Shown: positions 20,452 to 30,749 of the stretch, in pieces
Layout of the letters: each line of letters opens with the position of its first letter
Position numbering within the stretch: position 1 is the first letter of the stretch
Notes under the pieces: model-generated
What the model was told of the DNA's origin: nothing
Database searches by the model: none
The model's input: the letters and a program-made list of their open reading frames with translations, nothing else
Made by a program: the position numbers and the translations under genes
Assembly: GCA_033557685.1 (NCBI GenBank)
Contig: JAWQRN010000330.1
Coordinates: 1 to 31,301 of the forward strand
Origin: Sperchopsis tessellata
Taxonomy: Eukaryota > Arthropoda > Insecta > Coleoptera > Hydrophilidae
DNA: 31,301 nucleotides
Reading direction: 5' to 3'

Positions 20452-20925
20452 ACATTTCCTCTCGTCCTAATATGAAACTTTAGCATATTAGAGCATAACG
20501 TACTTATGGGTGTTATTTTCCCCTCCACAAATGTAAACAAATCATAAGAGTGAATACAATTATCTATAAAAAGTATATGCAGACCTACTTTGATTGTGGG
20601 ATTGTGAATTTATTGAGGATTATAACACACTCTCCTTCTCCTATATTATCCACTTCACAGGTTCCATAGTTTTGTGGCCCACCAAGTTCACTAATATCTT
20701 GGCTATGTTATAACTATCGCAGCTTTCTTTCGTATTATATTTATTTCTGAACCGTTTCAGCTAGAAAACAAAATACAAAATTTTAAATATCATCACTATC
20801 TGCTTCACCTACCATCCCTTACCCAATGATATATTATCATAGAATGCGTAATGGTGTTGCTTAATAAATTGTACACATATCGTAATAACAGAGAACTCTC
20901 ACGCATACTTCTCAAATTTTTAGCC
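20452..20925. other. Spacer, nothing recognised
   Basis: No supported frame or repeat was seen. The upstream part of the LINE RT that follows was not traceable here. Confidence 0.5.
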
Positions 20926-20929
20926 AATA

Positions 20930-21240
20930 ATGGTGTTCTGAGGTCTCTCACATATTGTAATATTTGCGGATGATATACATAATTTAGTTGTTGGTGGTCA
21001 TTTTATGGATTTTATAACCGAAAACAAAATCATACTGTTTTTTTTTTTTTGGAAAATAAGCTGTTTGTAATGTCTGAAAGAAAACCAAATTAGTTCTTTT
21101 GAAATCTGAAAACCACACTAACTTTGTCATATTTTGCTATTTGTCATTATGTATATTACAAAAAATTCCAGTTTGTATTGATATGATCAAAAATCAAATA
21201 TTAACTGGCAGCTAAGATTTCTAAATAGAGGTCATTTTAA
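20930..21240 (+). mobile_element. LINE reverse transcriptase fragment with intact FADD
   Basis: IVIFADDIHNLVVGGHFMDF starts near 20953 and matches RT motif C plus the following helix. Both catalytic Asp codons (GCG GAT GAT at 20965-20973) are intact. After a poly-T-caused slip the text resumes as AVCNV, stop, KKTKLVLLKSENHTN, which fits the 'NKL..N..KT..v.F' block after motif C. ILTGS near 21205 may echo the next 'I.W' block. The fragment lacks motifs A and B and most of the thumb. A NGVLRSLTY stretch just upstream could be a broken GVPQGS motif. The clade is uncertain (CR1/Jockey-like). Confidence 0.65.
21040..21051. repeat. Poly-T tract inside LINE fragment
   Basis: About 12 consecutive T residues sit within the RT fragment and probably cause one of its frame slips. 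Confidence 0.8.
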
Positions 21241-21877
21241 ATAAATCTATCCTTTTGATGAAGCTTCATAACTCAATTGATAATTATTATGTATACCACT
21301 GCAATTTACAACGATAATGAGCCCAGCACAGAATAAACGTGAAAAATGGTCAAAGTGATTACTTTGAAAAGTAATTTTTTTAACGTACGGAATATAAGGT
21401 TTAGGATATGTGCTACTATAAGTAGTAGAATCATATTTGTAAAGCATACATGTGTGTGGTTTAATATAAAAACAACACATTTTAAATCTTAGCTTACTGA
21501 TTTTTTGGACTTTTTGATACGAAAATCATCAGCATGTAGTAATGAACTGTATATGTATATATGTTAAAGCAGGTTAATAGAAAAACAGTCCATTAAACAC
21601 AGTCACACTATAAAACGGTACATAATAAATACAAATGCATGCATTATTAAGGATCGCAAATTTAATTATAGGTGGTAATTGTAAAATTATTCAATAAATA
21701 CTGTGCAATTGCAATGACAATGTCGGATCTTTGTATCAGTGCTAATAATAACCCAATTAAATGCTGAAAATATAAACCATAATTTATGGAATTCATTTTT
21801 AAATATACTCGTTTAAATCCGCCGCAAAGCAGGAAACACCAGCGGAATTTATAGATGATCGATAATGATATATTTAA
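21241..21877. other. Unassigned DNA
   Basis: No transposon motif was recognised. A GC-richer word cluster (TCCGCCGCAAAGCAGG) sits at about 21818-21835. The 77-codon minus-strand frame at 21247-21480 shows no domain. Confidence 0.5.
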
Positions 21878-22126
21878 TTATAAATCACGATTTATGCAAA
21901 CAAAATTTCCTGTTTGGTAATCTGTCTGATTAGAAAACACCACCTCATTTTTGCACACTGGAGCAGTCGTCGGAAAAGAATCAAAACTAGACCAGTTTCC
22001 TTCTACTTTACAATCTGCGTATGTAGGAAATGTACCGACGCAAATATTATTTATTTCAATTTGAAGCAATAAACACTTGATATTGCTCCCATGCAAAGAG
22101 TATTTCCGTTTAAAATAAACAGCCAC
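21878..22126 (-). CDS. Cysteine-bearing frame, possible chitin-binding-like exon
   Basis: An 82-codon minus-strand frame reads NNICVGTFPTYADCKVEGNW and then APVCKNEVVFSNQTD, ending NFVCINRDL and a stop. The C-x-GTFPxxxDC start and a later C...VVFS resemble insect peritrophin-A (chitin-binding type 2) domains, whose pattern is C, G-x-F-P, DC, YxxC, CPxGxxF, C. However, the Tyr-rich YxxC strand between the second and third Cys is missing and no signal peptide is seen. The Met at 22126 is not supported by a promoter, and no AG splice acceptor lies immediately ahead of the Cys-rich part. It could be a decayed or partial exon, or chance. The composition is slightly richer than its surroundings. 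Function is not established. Confidence 0.22.
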   Translation of the reverse strand: MAVYFKRKYSLHGSNIKCLLLQIEINNICVGTFPTYADCKVEGNWSSFDSFPTTAPVCKNEVVFSNQTDYQTGNFVCINRDL

Positions 22127-22680
22127 TCAAGTAACTTATCAATGTCCAAGATAATGTATACCAATAATTATACTCCACATCTTATGCAAAAGTAATTCTA
22201 ATGAGTATGCGGACCCATTTAGTCGAACACAAAAATCATTGCTGAGATAAATAGAACAACCATAGAAGGACCGTAATATTCTATAGCGAGTTTAATGCTA
22301 GATGTCAAATTGGATCTGAAGATATTTGTTCTATCGCTTCAATTTCCATAAAGGATGCTAGGCTCTATCCATCTATTTTAACTTAAATGACATTATGAAC
22401 GTTGGCTCTTTAGCGCAGGTGGGTACCAAGATGGCTATAATAAAATTTATGATTTAAATGAATTGCGTTATATATCCGTAGTCAATAGATACAAATAAAT
22501 AGTAATGAAGCATATAATGAACATAAATATTTATAAAACTACAGTTTGTTACAGTTTTCTAATTGAATGAACTGTGATATTCATGGCCCACAAACAGCAA
22601 GAATTTCCTGCTTATCAATTCAATAGAAATTATATATTTATATAGATGATGCTTCAATTCTTGACCGTTTTTTAATTAGG
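22127..22680. other. Unassigned DNA up to Penelope-like edge
   Basis: No coding motif was recognised. The homology between the two Penelope-like copies stops abruptly at 22681 with the word AGGGAGTTGTGT, so this stretch is outside that element or beyond the shared part. Confidence 0.5.
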
Positions 22681-22775
22681 GAGTTGTGTATTTTTGGGGT
22701 TTGAAGGCCTTTATATTAAAACTATTTATTATAGTATACGTTTCGAAGACTACATTTTCGTCTTTTACTATACGT
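22681..22775 (-). mobile_element. Penelope-like copy A, 3' part (separated by LINE insertion)
   Basis: This segment is the reverse complement of 25140-25234 in copy B. They share ACACAACTCCCT, AAACTATTTA, TTTTAATATAAAGG and TAGTCTTCGAAA. It is the 3' untranslated end of a minus-strand Penelope-like element, whose coding part resumes at 24094. Confidence 0.8.
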
Positions 22776-24093
22776 ATTTTACGTAATCTTAAATAGTAAA
22801 TTTTAACAGATTTTAAACAAGTAATTGTGAACATTTGTTAGTGTTAGGGATTGCAGGTTGTACTTACTTTTTTCGTATTTCTATGTATGAGTTTTGTTCT
22901 GCGTCATGTTTTTTTTTAATTTAATTATGTTAATTAAATTGGCACGACAAGTGACATTTAGCCTAGGTTATTCTTCAGTGGAACGCTAGTCATAAATGTG
23001 TTTGATTGGTTCCAAAACTAATTCTACATATCTCAAACTAAACCAAAACTAACATACCTAGCTTACATGATAAATGAAAACGTTTAAGACTGGGATACTA
23101 GACAGGAATAGGTAGTCCATGCAGTTCGTCATAGTATTGAGGCCAAAGACAAACAGGATTAGACTAAGGAAAACATATAGAGATTACAGTTATTACGATC
23201 ATAGTTCAAATTAATTTTTACATTGTTATTACTTTGCTTAATTTAAAAGTTTTAATTTTAATTTTATTAAGAAGGAATATATTAAATTTATTATGGTTTC
23301 ATCGGTAGAATTTTTGTGAGGTGAATGCCGTTTAGAAATTCATTGATTTCGTGTTTTAGGTATTTGTAATGCAAAAAAAGATGTTCTGCATCGCCGAATT
23401 GGTTACAAGAATAGCTTGGGGTAGGTGACTGTCCTATTTTATATTTATGTGCTGGAAATAAGCTGTGATTACTTCGTAACCTGCCGATTATAGTAGTGAT
23501 ATTTTTACTTAATTACAAATCCTTAAACTATTGCAGTTTTTGGAGGTGATGGAAACAGGTGTAAAAATTATCCTTTGAAATAGATTTGTATTCGATAGCG
23601 AAGATTTTCTTAAAGTTTTTCTTGGAAATAGTATAGATATCCGATTTAGGAAGAAGATGGAAGATATACCGGTGTAACCTACATCTTTTGCCAACCGTCC
23701 CACTTCTTCATTATCAGTGATGTTAATGTGCCCTCGTATCCAGCCGAAATTTATATTGCGTTTATGTATTTGTATTCTTTGATCTAGAATGCTTCATTCT
23801 ATAAAGTTACATCTATTAGACTTAGCTATTTTTTGTATTGCACTATTGTAAGTGCAATATATGTGGAATAACCGAATATATGTTTGGATTTAAGAGCTGC
23901 ACATATTGAAGTAAGTTATGCCGTGTATACTGTTGCTTCCTTTGTTAACTTTGTGTGCAACTTAAATTTGTACTTAGGGATATATTTTGCTGCTCCTAAA
24001 ATACCTGTGTGCTTTGATTCATCCCGGAAAATATCTATTAATTTTGGCTATTTTTATAAGATTTCCTTCCTGAAAATGGTGTTTCTCAGTTGG
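22776..24093 (-). mobile_element. 5'-truncated LINE (RNase H and C-terminus) inserted in Penelope-like copy A
   Basis: The minus strand encodes an RNase H domain. RDESKHTGILGAAKYIPKYK lies near 24035-23975. KEATVYTA, stop, LTSICAALKS follows near 23940-23890, where the catalytic Glu codon is now TAA. WIRGHINITDNEEVGRLAKD lies near 23745-23687, where the expected Asp before RLAK is Gly. Then comes the C-terminal zinc-finger-like tail: IGRLRSNHSLFPAHKYKIG near 23490-23434, then SYSCNQFGDAEHLFLHY. This order (RNase H, then RLRxxH...C..C....H) is typical of I/Jockey-group LINEs. Everything 5' of RNase H is missing. The ends were set from where homology between Penelope copies A and B breaks off and resumes. 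About 500 bases below the C-terminus (22776-23280) have no motif and should be its 3' untranslated region. The frames at 23509-23703 (minus) and 23884-24123 (plus) are a true piece and a shadow, respectively. Confidence 0.85.
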
Positions 24094-24716
24094 CGTCATA
24101 TCTTCCATATGTATTTATCATGAATCTTTATGTATGGAATGAAGTCTGACTTTGAATACATGGACGGAAATGTGTGAAAGGTTGCAGCGGATTGTGATAT
24201 TTGTATATTGGTTTTTGTTAAGTACATTTTAAGTTACTGAATATGAATATTATTTTACATATATTGTATTTAGATTTTAAATTTCCATTCTATCATTTAT
24301 TGCTATGTCTTCATTTTTTTAACGTATGTCATTTCTAATATATCTAGAGTTTCATTATTTATTCTGTATTAAGCATTAATGTCTTTTCGAAACTGAACGT
24401 ATTATTTGTAGACTTGTGATATTTCTTTTTAATGCAGTTGTTTTAATTAGGCTGCTCTTATTATGTGACTTAATTATGTTTTTAAGAATTGTTTAGATTG
24501 CCCTATGTAGCATTTGTTGAAATCTGCGCAAGTGGATTTTATAAATGGTACATGTAATGTGATTTTTATCTTCAGGTCTTTTAATTTTTTGAATATAAAT
24601 TCGAAGTTGTTTTTACTTTGGTTTGCAATTTTATGTTGTATGGGATAAATATTTTTTGCAGGTGTTCTGATAGAATATGGACATATGGTATTGGAAGATA
24701 TTTGAGTTCTTCATGG
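24094..24716 (-). mobile_element. Penelope-like copy A, RT end and GIY-YIG
   Basis: From 24705 downward the minus strand reads LKYLPIPYVHILSEHLQKIF, then IPYNIKL, then FKKLKDLKIK. This is the linker between reverse transcriptase and endonuclease in Penelope-like elements. It is followed near 24550-24490 by STCADFNKCYIGQSKQFL with an intact YIG of the GIY-YIG motif. Stops follow (LKT, stop, LSHIIRAA, stop). The nucleotide sequence matches copy B in inverse orientation through GCATACATAAAG and GGAAGATATGACG near 24094-24150, where the LINE interrupts it. The RT palm is absent, so this is a 5'-truncated copy, as Penelope-like insertions often are. Confidence 0.88.
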
Positions 24717-24727
24717 GTATTGCACGC

Positions 24728-25234
24728 ACATTCCATTTATAAAATCTCATGTGTAAATTGCAACAAATACTACATAGACAATCTAAACAATTCCTAAAAA
24801 AGAGAATTAAGTCACATAATTACCCATAAATTAAACAGTGAAATCACGGCATTAAAACAAAAACATCACCAGTGCATAAATCATACGTTCAATTCCGAAA
24901 TGATATACATTAAGAAATACAAAGACACAGCAATAAATAATATAAACGAAATAAAACACATAAATACAATACACTATAATATTCTGTATTTAACAACATA
25001 CCTTACAAAAACTAATGTATCCTATCATCTATATCACAATCCGTTTCAACCTGTCACGCATTTTCGCCAGACCATTGAAAATTTGACATCCATACATAAA
25101 CAGTCGTGATAGAAACATCTGGAAGACGCAGAGTACGAAACGAAAAGAATATAGTCTTCGAAATGCATATAAGAAATAAATAGTTTTAATATAAAGGTCT
25201 TCACATCCCAAGAATACACAACTCCCTCTATATA
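24728..25234 (+). mobile_element. Penelope-like copy B, head-to-head with copy A
   Basis: The copy covers the GIY-YIG pseudogene and about 125 bases of 3' untranslated sequence ending at ACACAACTCCCT. It meets copy A at about 24717-24727, with the 5' ends of the two truncated copies facing each other. Beyond 25234 the resemblance to copy A stops, which marks the shared 3' boundary. A CTGGAAGA...GTACGAAACG arrangement at 25119-25142 weakly recalls the hammerhead core known in Penelope-like terminal repeats. Confidence 0.85.
24735..25109 (+). pseudogene. Penelope-like copy B, GIY-YIG frame with one stop
   Basis: This is one of the best-preserved frames in the window: 125 codons in a single register, broken only by TAA at 24795-24797 and ended by TGA at 25107-25109. 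It begins IYKISCVNCNKYYIDNLNNS, matching the GIY-x-I-x-C-x-x-C start of the Penelope-like endonuclease domain, but YIG is changed to YID. It continues KRELSHIITHKLNSEITALK, then HHQCINHTFNSEMIYIKKYK, which fits the 'ALKxH...C.HTFN....I.......K....E' pattern of one Penelope-like family, and NINEIKHINTIHYNI. The plus-strand frame from 24900 is this same register. The minus-strand frame at 25029-25211 is a shadow. Confidence 0.85.
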
Positions 25235-25685
25235 TGATTCAAATCTTGGACTATTAATAATTAGAAATAGGGTTTTCTTGGGATACGAAACCCTTAATAT
25301 TTAAAATATTTTTTTGAAGATGTGTCGAAGATTTATTGTCTTCTTTTCCAAAATATATAATTTACGTAAAATAGTAGTATGTTATGGTATGTTACTTTCG
25401 TTGGTTATTTGTCTTATTTATAAAATATAGTATATTGTGCTTAGGTTTATTATATATTCCTTGTCAAGTATTACTGTACCTTTTTTAATGAAAATCATTT
25501 ATAATATACCTCTAGCTTTACTGTTTATTTATTTATCTAGCATTGCGGTGTTTTCAAAGTTAAATTTATGTATTTTAGATTGCTGAGAATTTTTAAAAAT
25601 GTGATTTTTCGATTTTTAACGAGATGTGATTGATATGTTTACTTAATTCATAGAAAATATAGTTTATTGTTTTACAAGTGCAATT
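25235..25685. other. AT-rich spacer, nothing recognised
   Basis: No coding motif or repeat was seen on either strand. Confidence 0.5.
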
Positions 25686-25689
25686 AAAC

Positions 25690-26690
25690 CTAAAAGCAAG
25701 AAATTCAAACCGAAGATCACACAAGAACTATTGTATTCAATAAAAGTCAAAGAACTATTAAAATAAAAATAATGTTATACTAGGTAGGCGATATAAGATG
25801 TATAGAAACTCATTAACTCATCTCCTACACCACATTAAAGATCATTATTGAAAACTTAACGAAACCAAAATCAATATAAAAATGACATACAAAATCTCGG
25901 TAGGGAATAGAGTGTAAATCAACAATAATCAGGACTTAATCACGGATACGGTTGAAATTGAAAATTGCTGATTTTTATGTAGACGTAGATGAAAATTTGT
26001 TTACTCATATATATGCAGGGAAATATCATGCGGGAATTATATTTCGGACGTTAAACTATTGCACAAGTCACGAATCATAAAAGCGATAGAACGCATGGAT
26101 ATGGATAGTATATCTGCGAAGATTCTTAAAGATACTCACGTACACATAGTGACAACACTTGTGTGTAAAATTAATTTGATATTCATGACAATTTAAGGAA
26201 TCTCTAGTCATATCAATATTTAAATTTGGAAACCATTTTGGCTAAACTAATTATAAGCCAATAAGCGCCATGTATAAAAAACATTTAAAAAGCGTTCAAA
26301 GCAGATATTGAAATATATACATAATGCTCATACATTAATTTCAAGCAACCCCTTTGGGTATAAAGAGCACTCATTTCATACTTTGACGCAAACTTTAATA
26401 ACAGCGTAAAAAAGAGTATTTGATACTATTTTACATATTGCTTGAAAATTGACGGATCCTGAAACAGAGAGTCAGATATTGAATCGACTTGTATAAATTG
26501 TTAAAGCTTCTTTAACTACAGCTAGATTTAGAGGTCATACGTGGTTAAATTACATACGATCATAGAGAACATGACGTTAGGTATTTTTGTGTTGTTTTGG
26601 ATTCTTACCTAAAATATCACGTTCATATCGATTATCTTTGAGCGAAACTTTGAAAATTAAATTACCTTATATACTATGTTAATGTTTATA
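25690..26690 (+). mobile_element. Jockey-like LINE reverse transcriptase remnant
   Basis: The clearest piece is VRYFCVVLDSYLKYHVHIDY at about 26576-26636, which is the 'vrYLGvvLDsrLtw..HI' block that follows RT motif C in Jockey-type LINEs. Before it, KAIERMDMDSISAKILKDTH near 26083-26140 fits the 'K.aPGpDgIpa.lLK' entry to the RT. NPFGYKEHSFHTLTQTLI near 26347-26400 fits 'QfGFr..hST...l', and KRVFDTI near 26409-26430 fits motif A with 'kAFDrv'. Motif C itself (YADD) is missing between these. Upstream, KSKKFKPKITQELLYSIKVK near 25692 could be the linker ahead of the RT. Stops and frame changes are frequent. The left and right limits are approximate. Confidence 0.65.
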
Positions 26691-27228
26691 TTATAAAATT
26701 GAATTAAATTTATAGTATGGGCAAGTTTATACAATAATTCTTTAAATTACTTGTCAATATCTGAAAATTTTATTATTAAAACTTACTCATATAGAAATAG
26801 TGCAGTGCCTAACACAGGCATTATCAGCAAATCGGACGCTACTAGGATGATTATTTAGAATGCACATTTAATTATGGTCATCGATACTATGTAAGGCGAA
26901 CGAAGACCGTGAGGATATGATTTTTTTGCTCCAGATTTATATGCTTAGATTATAGAAAATGCAGTGTTAAACAATATAAAACATAAGAGCTCATAGTCAT
27001 ATAATTTCGTAATTAAGGTAGGTATTCATTAGATATTACAAGGTCACACACTTCACGACTCGGTGCCTTTCAAGCCGACTTTAAATCAAGACACACAAGA
27101 AAACGGCCAGCGGATAATAGGAGGTCAACACAGGTTAAGAAGGAAGAACTACCTTTATAAATAAGTTTTATAAGTTTGCAAAAACTCAAATATTACGTCA
27201 AAAATACGTTTTTTATTGTAAGTCAAAA
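26691..27228. other. Spacer between two LINE remnants
   Basis: No frame or motif was supported. Part may belong to the 3' side of the Jockey-like remnant or to the 3' untranslated region of the minus-strand LINE that follows. Confidence 0.45.
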
Positions 27229-27229
27229 T

Positions 27230-28930
27230 GTTAACAATATTTGTAGGCATAGGTAATTTCAATGCTATTAGTTCTTCCGTCAACCAGTTGAACTTTCTTG
27301 TGTATACAGGTCAGGAGAAAAATATGTGATTTAGGGCGGCAATCTAGGCACCACACATACATACTGACGAGTCCACTAATTCGAGTCGAAACAGATGCGT
27401 GGAAAAGTGCCCACGTCCAAACTTCAGACTGATAATGGTAGAATAAATCAAAGGAGAAATGTTGTTTTTGGGTCATAATTTTATTTTTATTTTTTGATGT
27501 ATATATGCATTTTGTGTATGTTTTTTTTTTAATTTATGAAGTCTTCCAATATATTTCTCACTGTCGATGTATAACGTCCTGTATAATGATGGCGAGGGTA
27601 TTATCCGCTGTTAATTTTCCTTCATATCTATCCAGTTCATTGTTGTGTGATATTCTTGAGTACGCCTTAACCCAGATGAGACTAACTTTAATATGGTTCG
27701 ATTCGAGATCACAAATATAGATAATCAATTTTAAGATACTGGATTTATGCTAGAACCAGAATTCATTGTTACATCGCCTGTAAAACGCTCATAGAGTCGG
27801 TCATAACTGTAATATGTGTTGCCTTTGTAGTTTAAAGCTACTACCTCTGCCGCGAATATTGGGAAATTACTGAGAAGTTTGAACATGCCAACTATTTTGT
27901 TTAAAGGCTCGTAAAATGCATCCACCAAAAGCATTCTTCGAACCATCGTTGGTTCTGGGTATTATTGTTGAGTTGAAAGGAACCGTTGAAAGCTGGGTAA
28001 TGTATATTAAATATCTTAAATAACATGTAATATTCGAGGTTATGCGTATATGTTACTCCACATAAAAGTATATCTATAAGCTTGAATCACCGGAGGAGAG
28101 TTCTGTTTTTCCCATACTCTGTTGTTAAGTCAAGTATAGAAAGTTGATAAAATTTGTCCAAACTTCCACTTAGTCGGTATGATCTCAGTTTAATGAAGTA
28201 TTTGGAAGCCCAAAACTGCCTTTAATGAAAAGTGGCGGCTCCTGTGCTATTGGGGTAGATCTCATAGCCCCTACAAAGGTACGCAGAATCTTATTCTGAA
28301 TGCCATCCAAGTGACATAAATTAGTTTTCCAAGCTGAACCATACAATAAGCAACCATAGTCTATCACCAAACAAAGCCATACATAAGCTATACATAAGCT
28401 GTTCTAAGTTATTAAGACAAGCATATATTCAAATGTTATCTGCATATTGAATATCTTTCATATGAGGATTAAAGGCTTAATATAAATCACTTGTGTACAA
28501 ATTAAAATCATAAGGCTCAATTTGAGCATTGAGGTAAATCTGTTGAGGTTTATCTCTGGCCAAGCCTCTCATATGTACTATTTCTAACGTGAACTCTACG
28601 TTCTCGTATAATATCCACCAAACCTCTTAAAGCCTGGTCCTGAATGCTGAATGAGTTTAATTTTTGTTTTAATATGTCGAAGTTGATGGTGCTATAAGTG
28701 TTCTCAATGTCAATATACATATATCACAGGGAAATGTTCTTAGTCAGTGGTCTATCATCTTTAGTACGTTTTCTGTATACACGATAATAGAGATATAGGG
28801 CGATATAAGAACGCCAATATAGGGATTTTGAAAGGTTTTAAGATGGGAACTTTTATACTATTTTTAAGTTCAACCGCCTGTTCTCCTGAAAACCACATAC
28901 TATTAAATGCAGAAAGCATAACACCCTTTG
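27230..28930 (-). mobile_element. LINE with RT, RNase H and C-terminal tail, decayed
   Basis: Reading downward on the minus strand, RT entry MLSAFNSMWFSGEQAVELKN and KVPILKPFKIP lie at about 28910-28822, then LYRPISLLS near 28809-28783. Motif A YIDIENTYSTINFDILKQKL (Asp retained) lies near 28720-28655. Motif B is degraded (TSTDLPQCS), and motif C is IQYADN, a second-Asp-to-Asn change, near 28452-28434. The thumb MVIDYGCLLYGSAWKTNLCH and LDGIQNKILRTFVGAMRSTP lie at 28370-28245. RNase H follows with NDGSKNAFGG near 27951-27925, then FPIFAAEVVAL with its Glu near 27860-27836, VSLIWVKAYSRISHNNELDR near 27690-27630, and the tail FGRGHFSTHLFRLELVDSS with CMCGA and NHIFFS near 27425-27310. About 60 residues between YRPISLLS and motif A are missing. 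Frames at 27231-27476, 27731-27946 and 28185-28370 are in-register pieces of this element, and 27505-27720 (plus) is a shadow. The domain order places it in the RNase H-bearing Jockey/I/R1 assemblage. Confidence 0.92.
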
Positions 28931-29535
28931 CTTCATTAGGAAAATAATCAATGTAAAATTTGTAAACATAAAAGTATCAGAACAAATTAAATCAAATAGT
29001 TGTATCATTGCAAGTAATGTTGTTAAAATTCACTGAGAAATCATAGCGTTAGTCAATTCCACCACAGTCGAAGAAATTAATACTGAGAAGACTAAAGAAG
29101 GAGTAAATTTACTCAAAATATTCAGAAGTTCCACTACAAAGTAAGTTTTAACTTTTGTCTCTCGTATGAAGATAAATTTAAGGAAACTTATTATTGGTTC
29201 TTACAACTCAATTACTCTAAAAATGAGCGATTTGCACCTTCTTTTAGGTTTTATTCATTTAGAACTAAGCAAGAAGTTGTAACATATTTATAACCAAATT
29301 TTTCCCAAAAATGACTTGTGAAAATTTAAAATCACGAAACGCAACACTGAATACTTCATTTCAGATTGTATTTCTTAGAAGTCTCTGCAGGATAGTGATA
29401 TGTGGTCGGGGTGTCTATTTTTAGCATTATTACAATATCTCCTGCATCAGATTCTCGAATCACTGGAAAATTATGTGTCGCCATTGGACGTACTTCTTCA
29501 CCAGTTTGAAGAAACGTCTTTCTGTGCGACGGAAT
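28931..29535. other. Unassigned DNA between opposed LINE remnants
   Basis: Neither the endonuclease of the minus-strand LINE nor the start of the plus-strand LINE could be recognised here. The composition is AT-rich, with a mildly GC-richer patch at about 29440-29530 that has no motif. Confidence 0.45.
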
Positions 29536-29539
29536 ATTA

Positions 29540-30090
29540 ATAGGATTAAGAACAGTTGAGTGGATTATGTGGAAGTGTAATCTATGTTCACAATAATATT
29601 ACTTATCGCGTGAGGTCAAGAGGGGATATATAATATTTCTCCATTCAGATCCATTATATGAATGTGCTGGCGTAGAGTTTGAGCTTGAAGGGTTTTTGGT
29701 TCAAGTAATTGTTGTCTTTTTAGATTTGATTCATTCCTAAATAAATTGAAGGAAGCAGATATAATTCTTGTCCATGAGGAGAGGTAAATTATCGACTCAT
29801 TAGCTTATTCTAATATTTTTCTAAAGTAGCATTCAGCTCACGAATTTCTTGTATTTTGAACGTCAGCAGCAACAGCTGTGAAACTGTCATGTTTCAATTT
29901 ACACAGAAAACTGTAGGTATATTGGAGAAAACAGAACTTGATTCGGATGTGTTCGTGGGGATAAATAAGGCCTTTTATTGCCTGATCTATGATTTACTGC
30001 AGTAAAATATTATTAGTATTGGTGCTAGGGATACGATTTCGTGTGTCATATAGTTTCTTAAAGCACCAGACTGCAACTGCCAGACAATTA
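29540..30090 (+). mobile_element. LINE remnant with endonuclease and RT motif A pieces
   Basis: GLCGSVIYVHNNITYRVRSR near 29552-29620 matches the 'RGGVcIYV.NnI.Y.vr' block of the apurinic-type endonuclease of LINEs. It is followed by ECAGVEFELEGFLVQVIVVF near 29660-29720 and, in another frame, FDSFLNKLKEADIIL near 29725-29775. RT pieces follow: HSAHEFLVF and RTSAATAVKL near 29830-29885, possibly the 'GFR...ST' motif, and FVGINKAFYCLIYDLL near 29951-30000. The last is motif A with its catalytic Asp replaced by Gly (family pattern F-x-D-L-x-K-A-F-D). IGARDT then fits 'iGirg'. The large gap between endonuclease and RT has been deleted to under 100 bases. There is no RT motif C. The clade is uncertain. 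Confidence 0.7.
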
Positions 30091-30745
30091 TTATCTTAGT
30101 AGAGGGTATCACAGTAATAGTTAAATAATTCTGTAAAGTGTATTATTCCTAAACTAGCTTCTCCAAGTTTGTCCTCCATCATATAAGTTTATGAGGTGAA
30201 CAATATAGGTAGTTGCCAGTCTTTTCCATGAAAATTATATGTGAATTTCATATTTTTCTGCTATGTTTTTGACAAATTGACGCATACCGTTACTATAATT
30301 ATTTCAGTTTTTAGGAATGAAGTACTCGGGCTCATAATAGGCAAACCGATAATTGCCATTCCAAATTTCCATTTAATGTAATTGTAAAATTTAAGAAACT
30401 TAAAAATGACTCACCTAAAGATAAGCATTTCGTTGCGTTATATACTAATTATTATTACGCAGTTTATTCTTACCTTATTATTTTTTCAATATATGTATAT
30501 AAGCTATGGCAGAGGCTCTTTAATACCTAATTTTTCTTGTGAAATATTTTCCCTTTTGTTTACCCAAATCAATATTTATCCTCGTTGTTCTCTTTGCTGT
30601 GACACTTTCCTAATACAGATTCTCATTACTACTCATTATTCAACAACACATTGGATATATTCAAAATAAGTTATAAAAACTAATTTTTTTGACTTTCATA
30701 CAGCTTTTGTTATTTAATATGCTATTATTTAAAATGCCCTTCAAT
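30091..30745. other. Spacer, nothing recognised
   Basis: The plus-strand frame at 30406-30669 is hydrophobic and AT-driven, with no signal peptide or domain pattern that I trust. No RT motif C was found to continue the upstream LINE. Confidence 0.5.
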
Positions 30746-30749
30746 CTAG

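Noticed and set aside
27505..27720. 71-codon plus-strand frame as a separate gene
   Set aside because: It is the shadow of the RNase H region of the minus-strand LINE, whose motifs are clear on the other strand.
30406..30669. 87-codon plus-strand hydrophobic frame as a membrane protein
   Set aside because: AT-rich random sequence yields Ile/Leu/Phe/Tyr-rich frames. It has no start context, domain or neighbouring exon signal.
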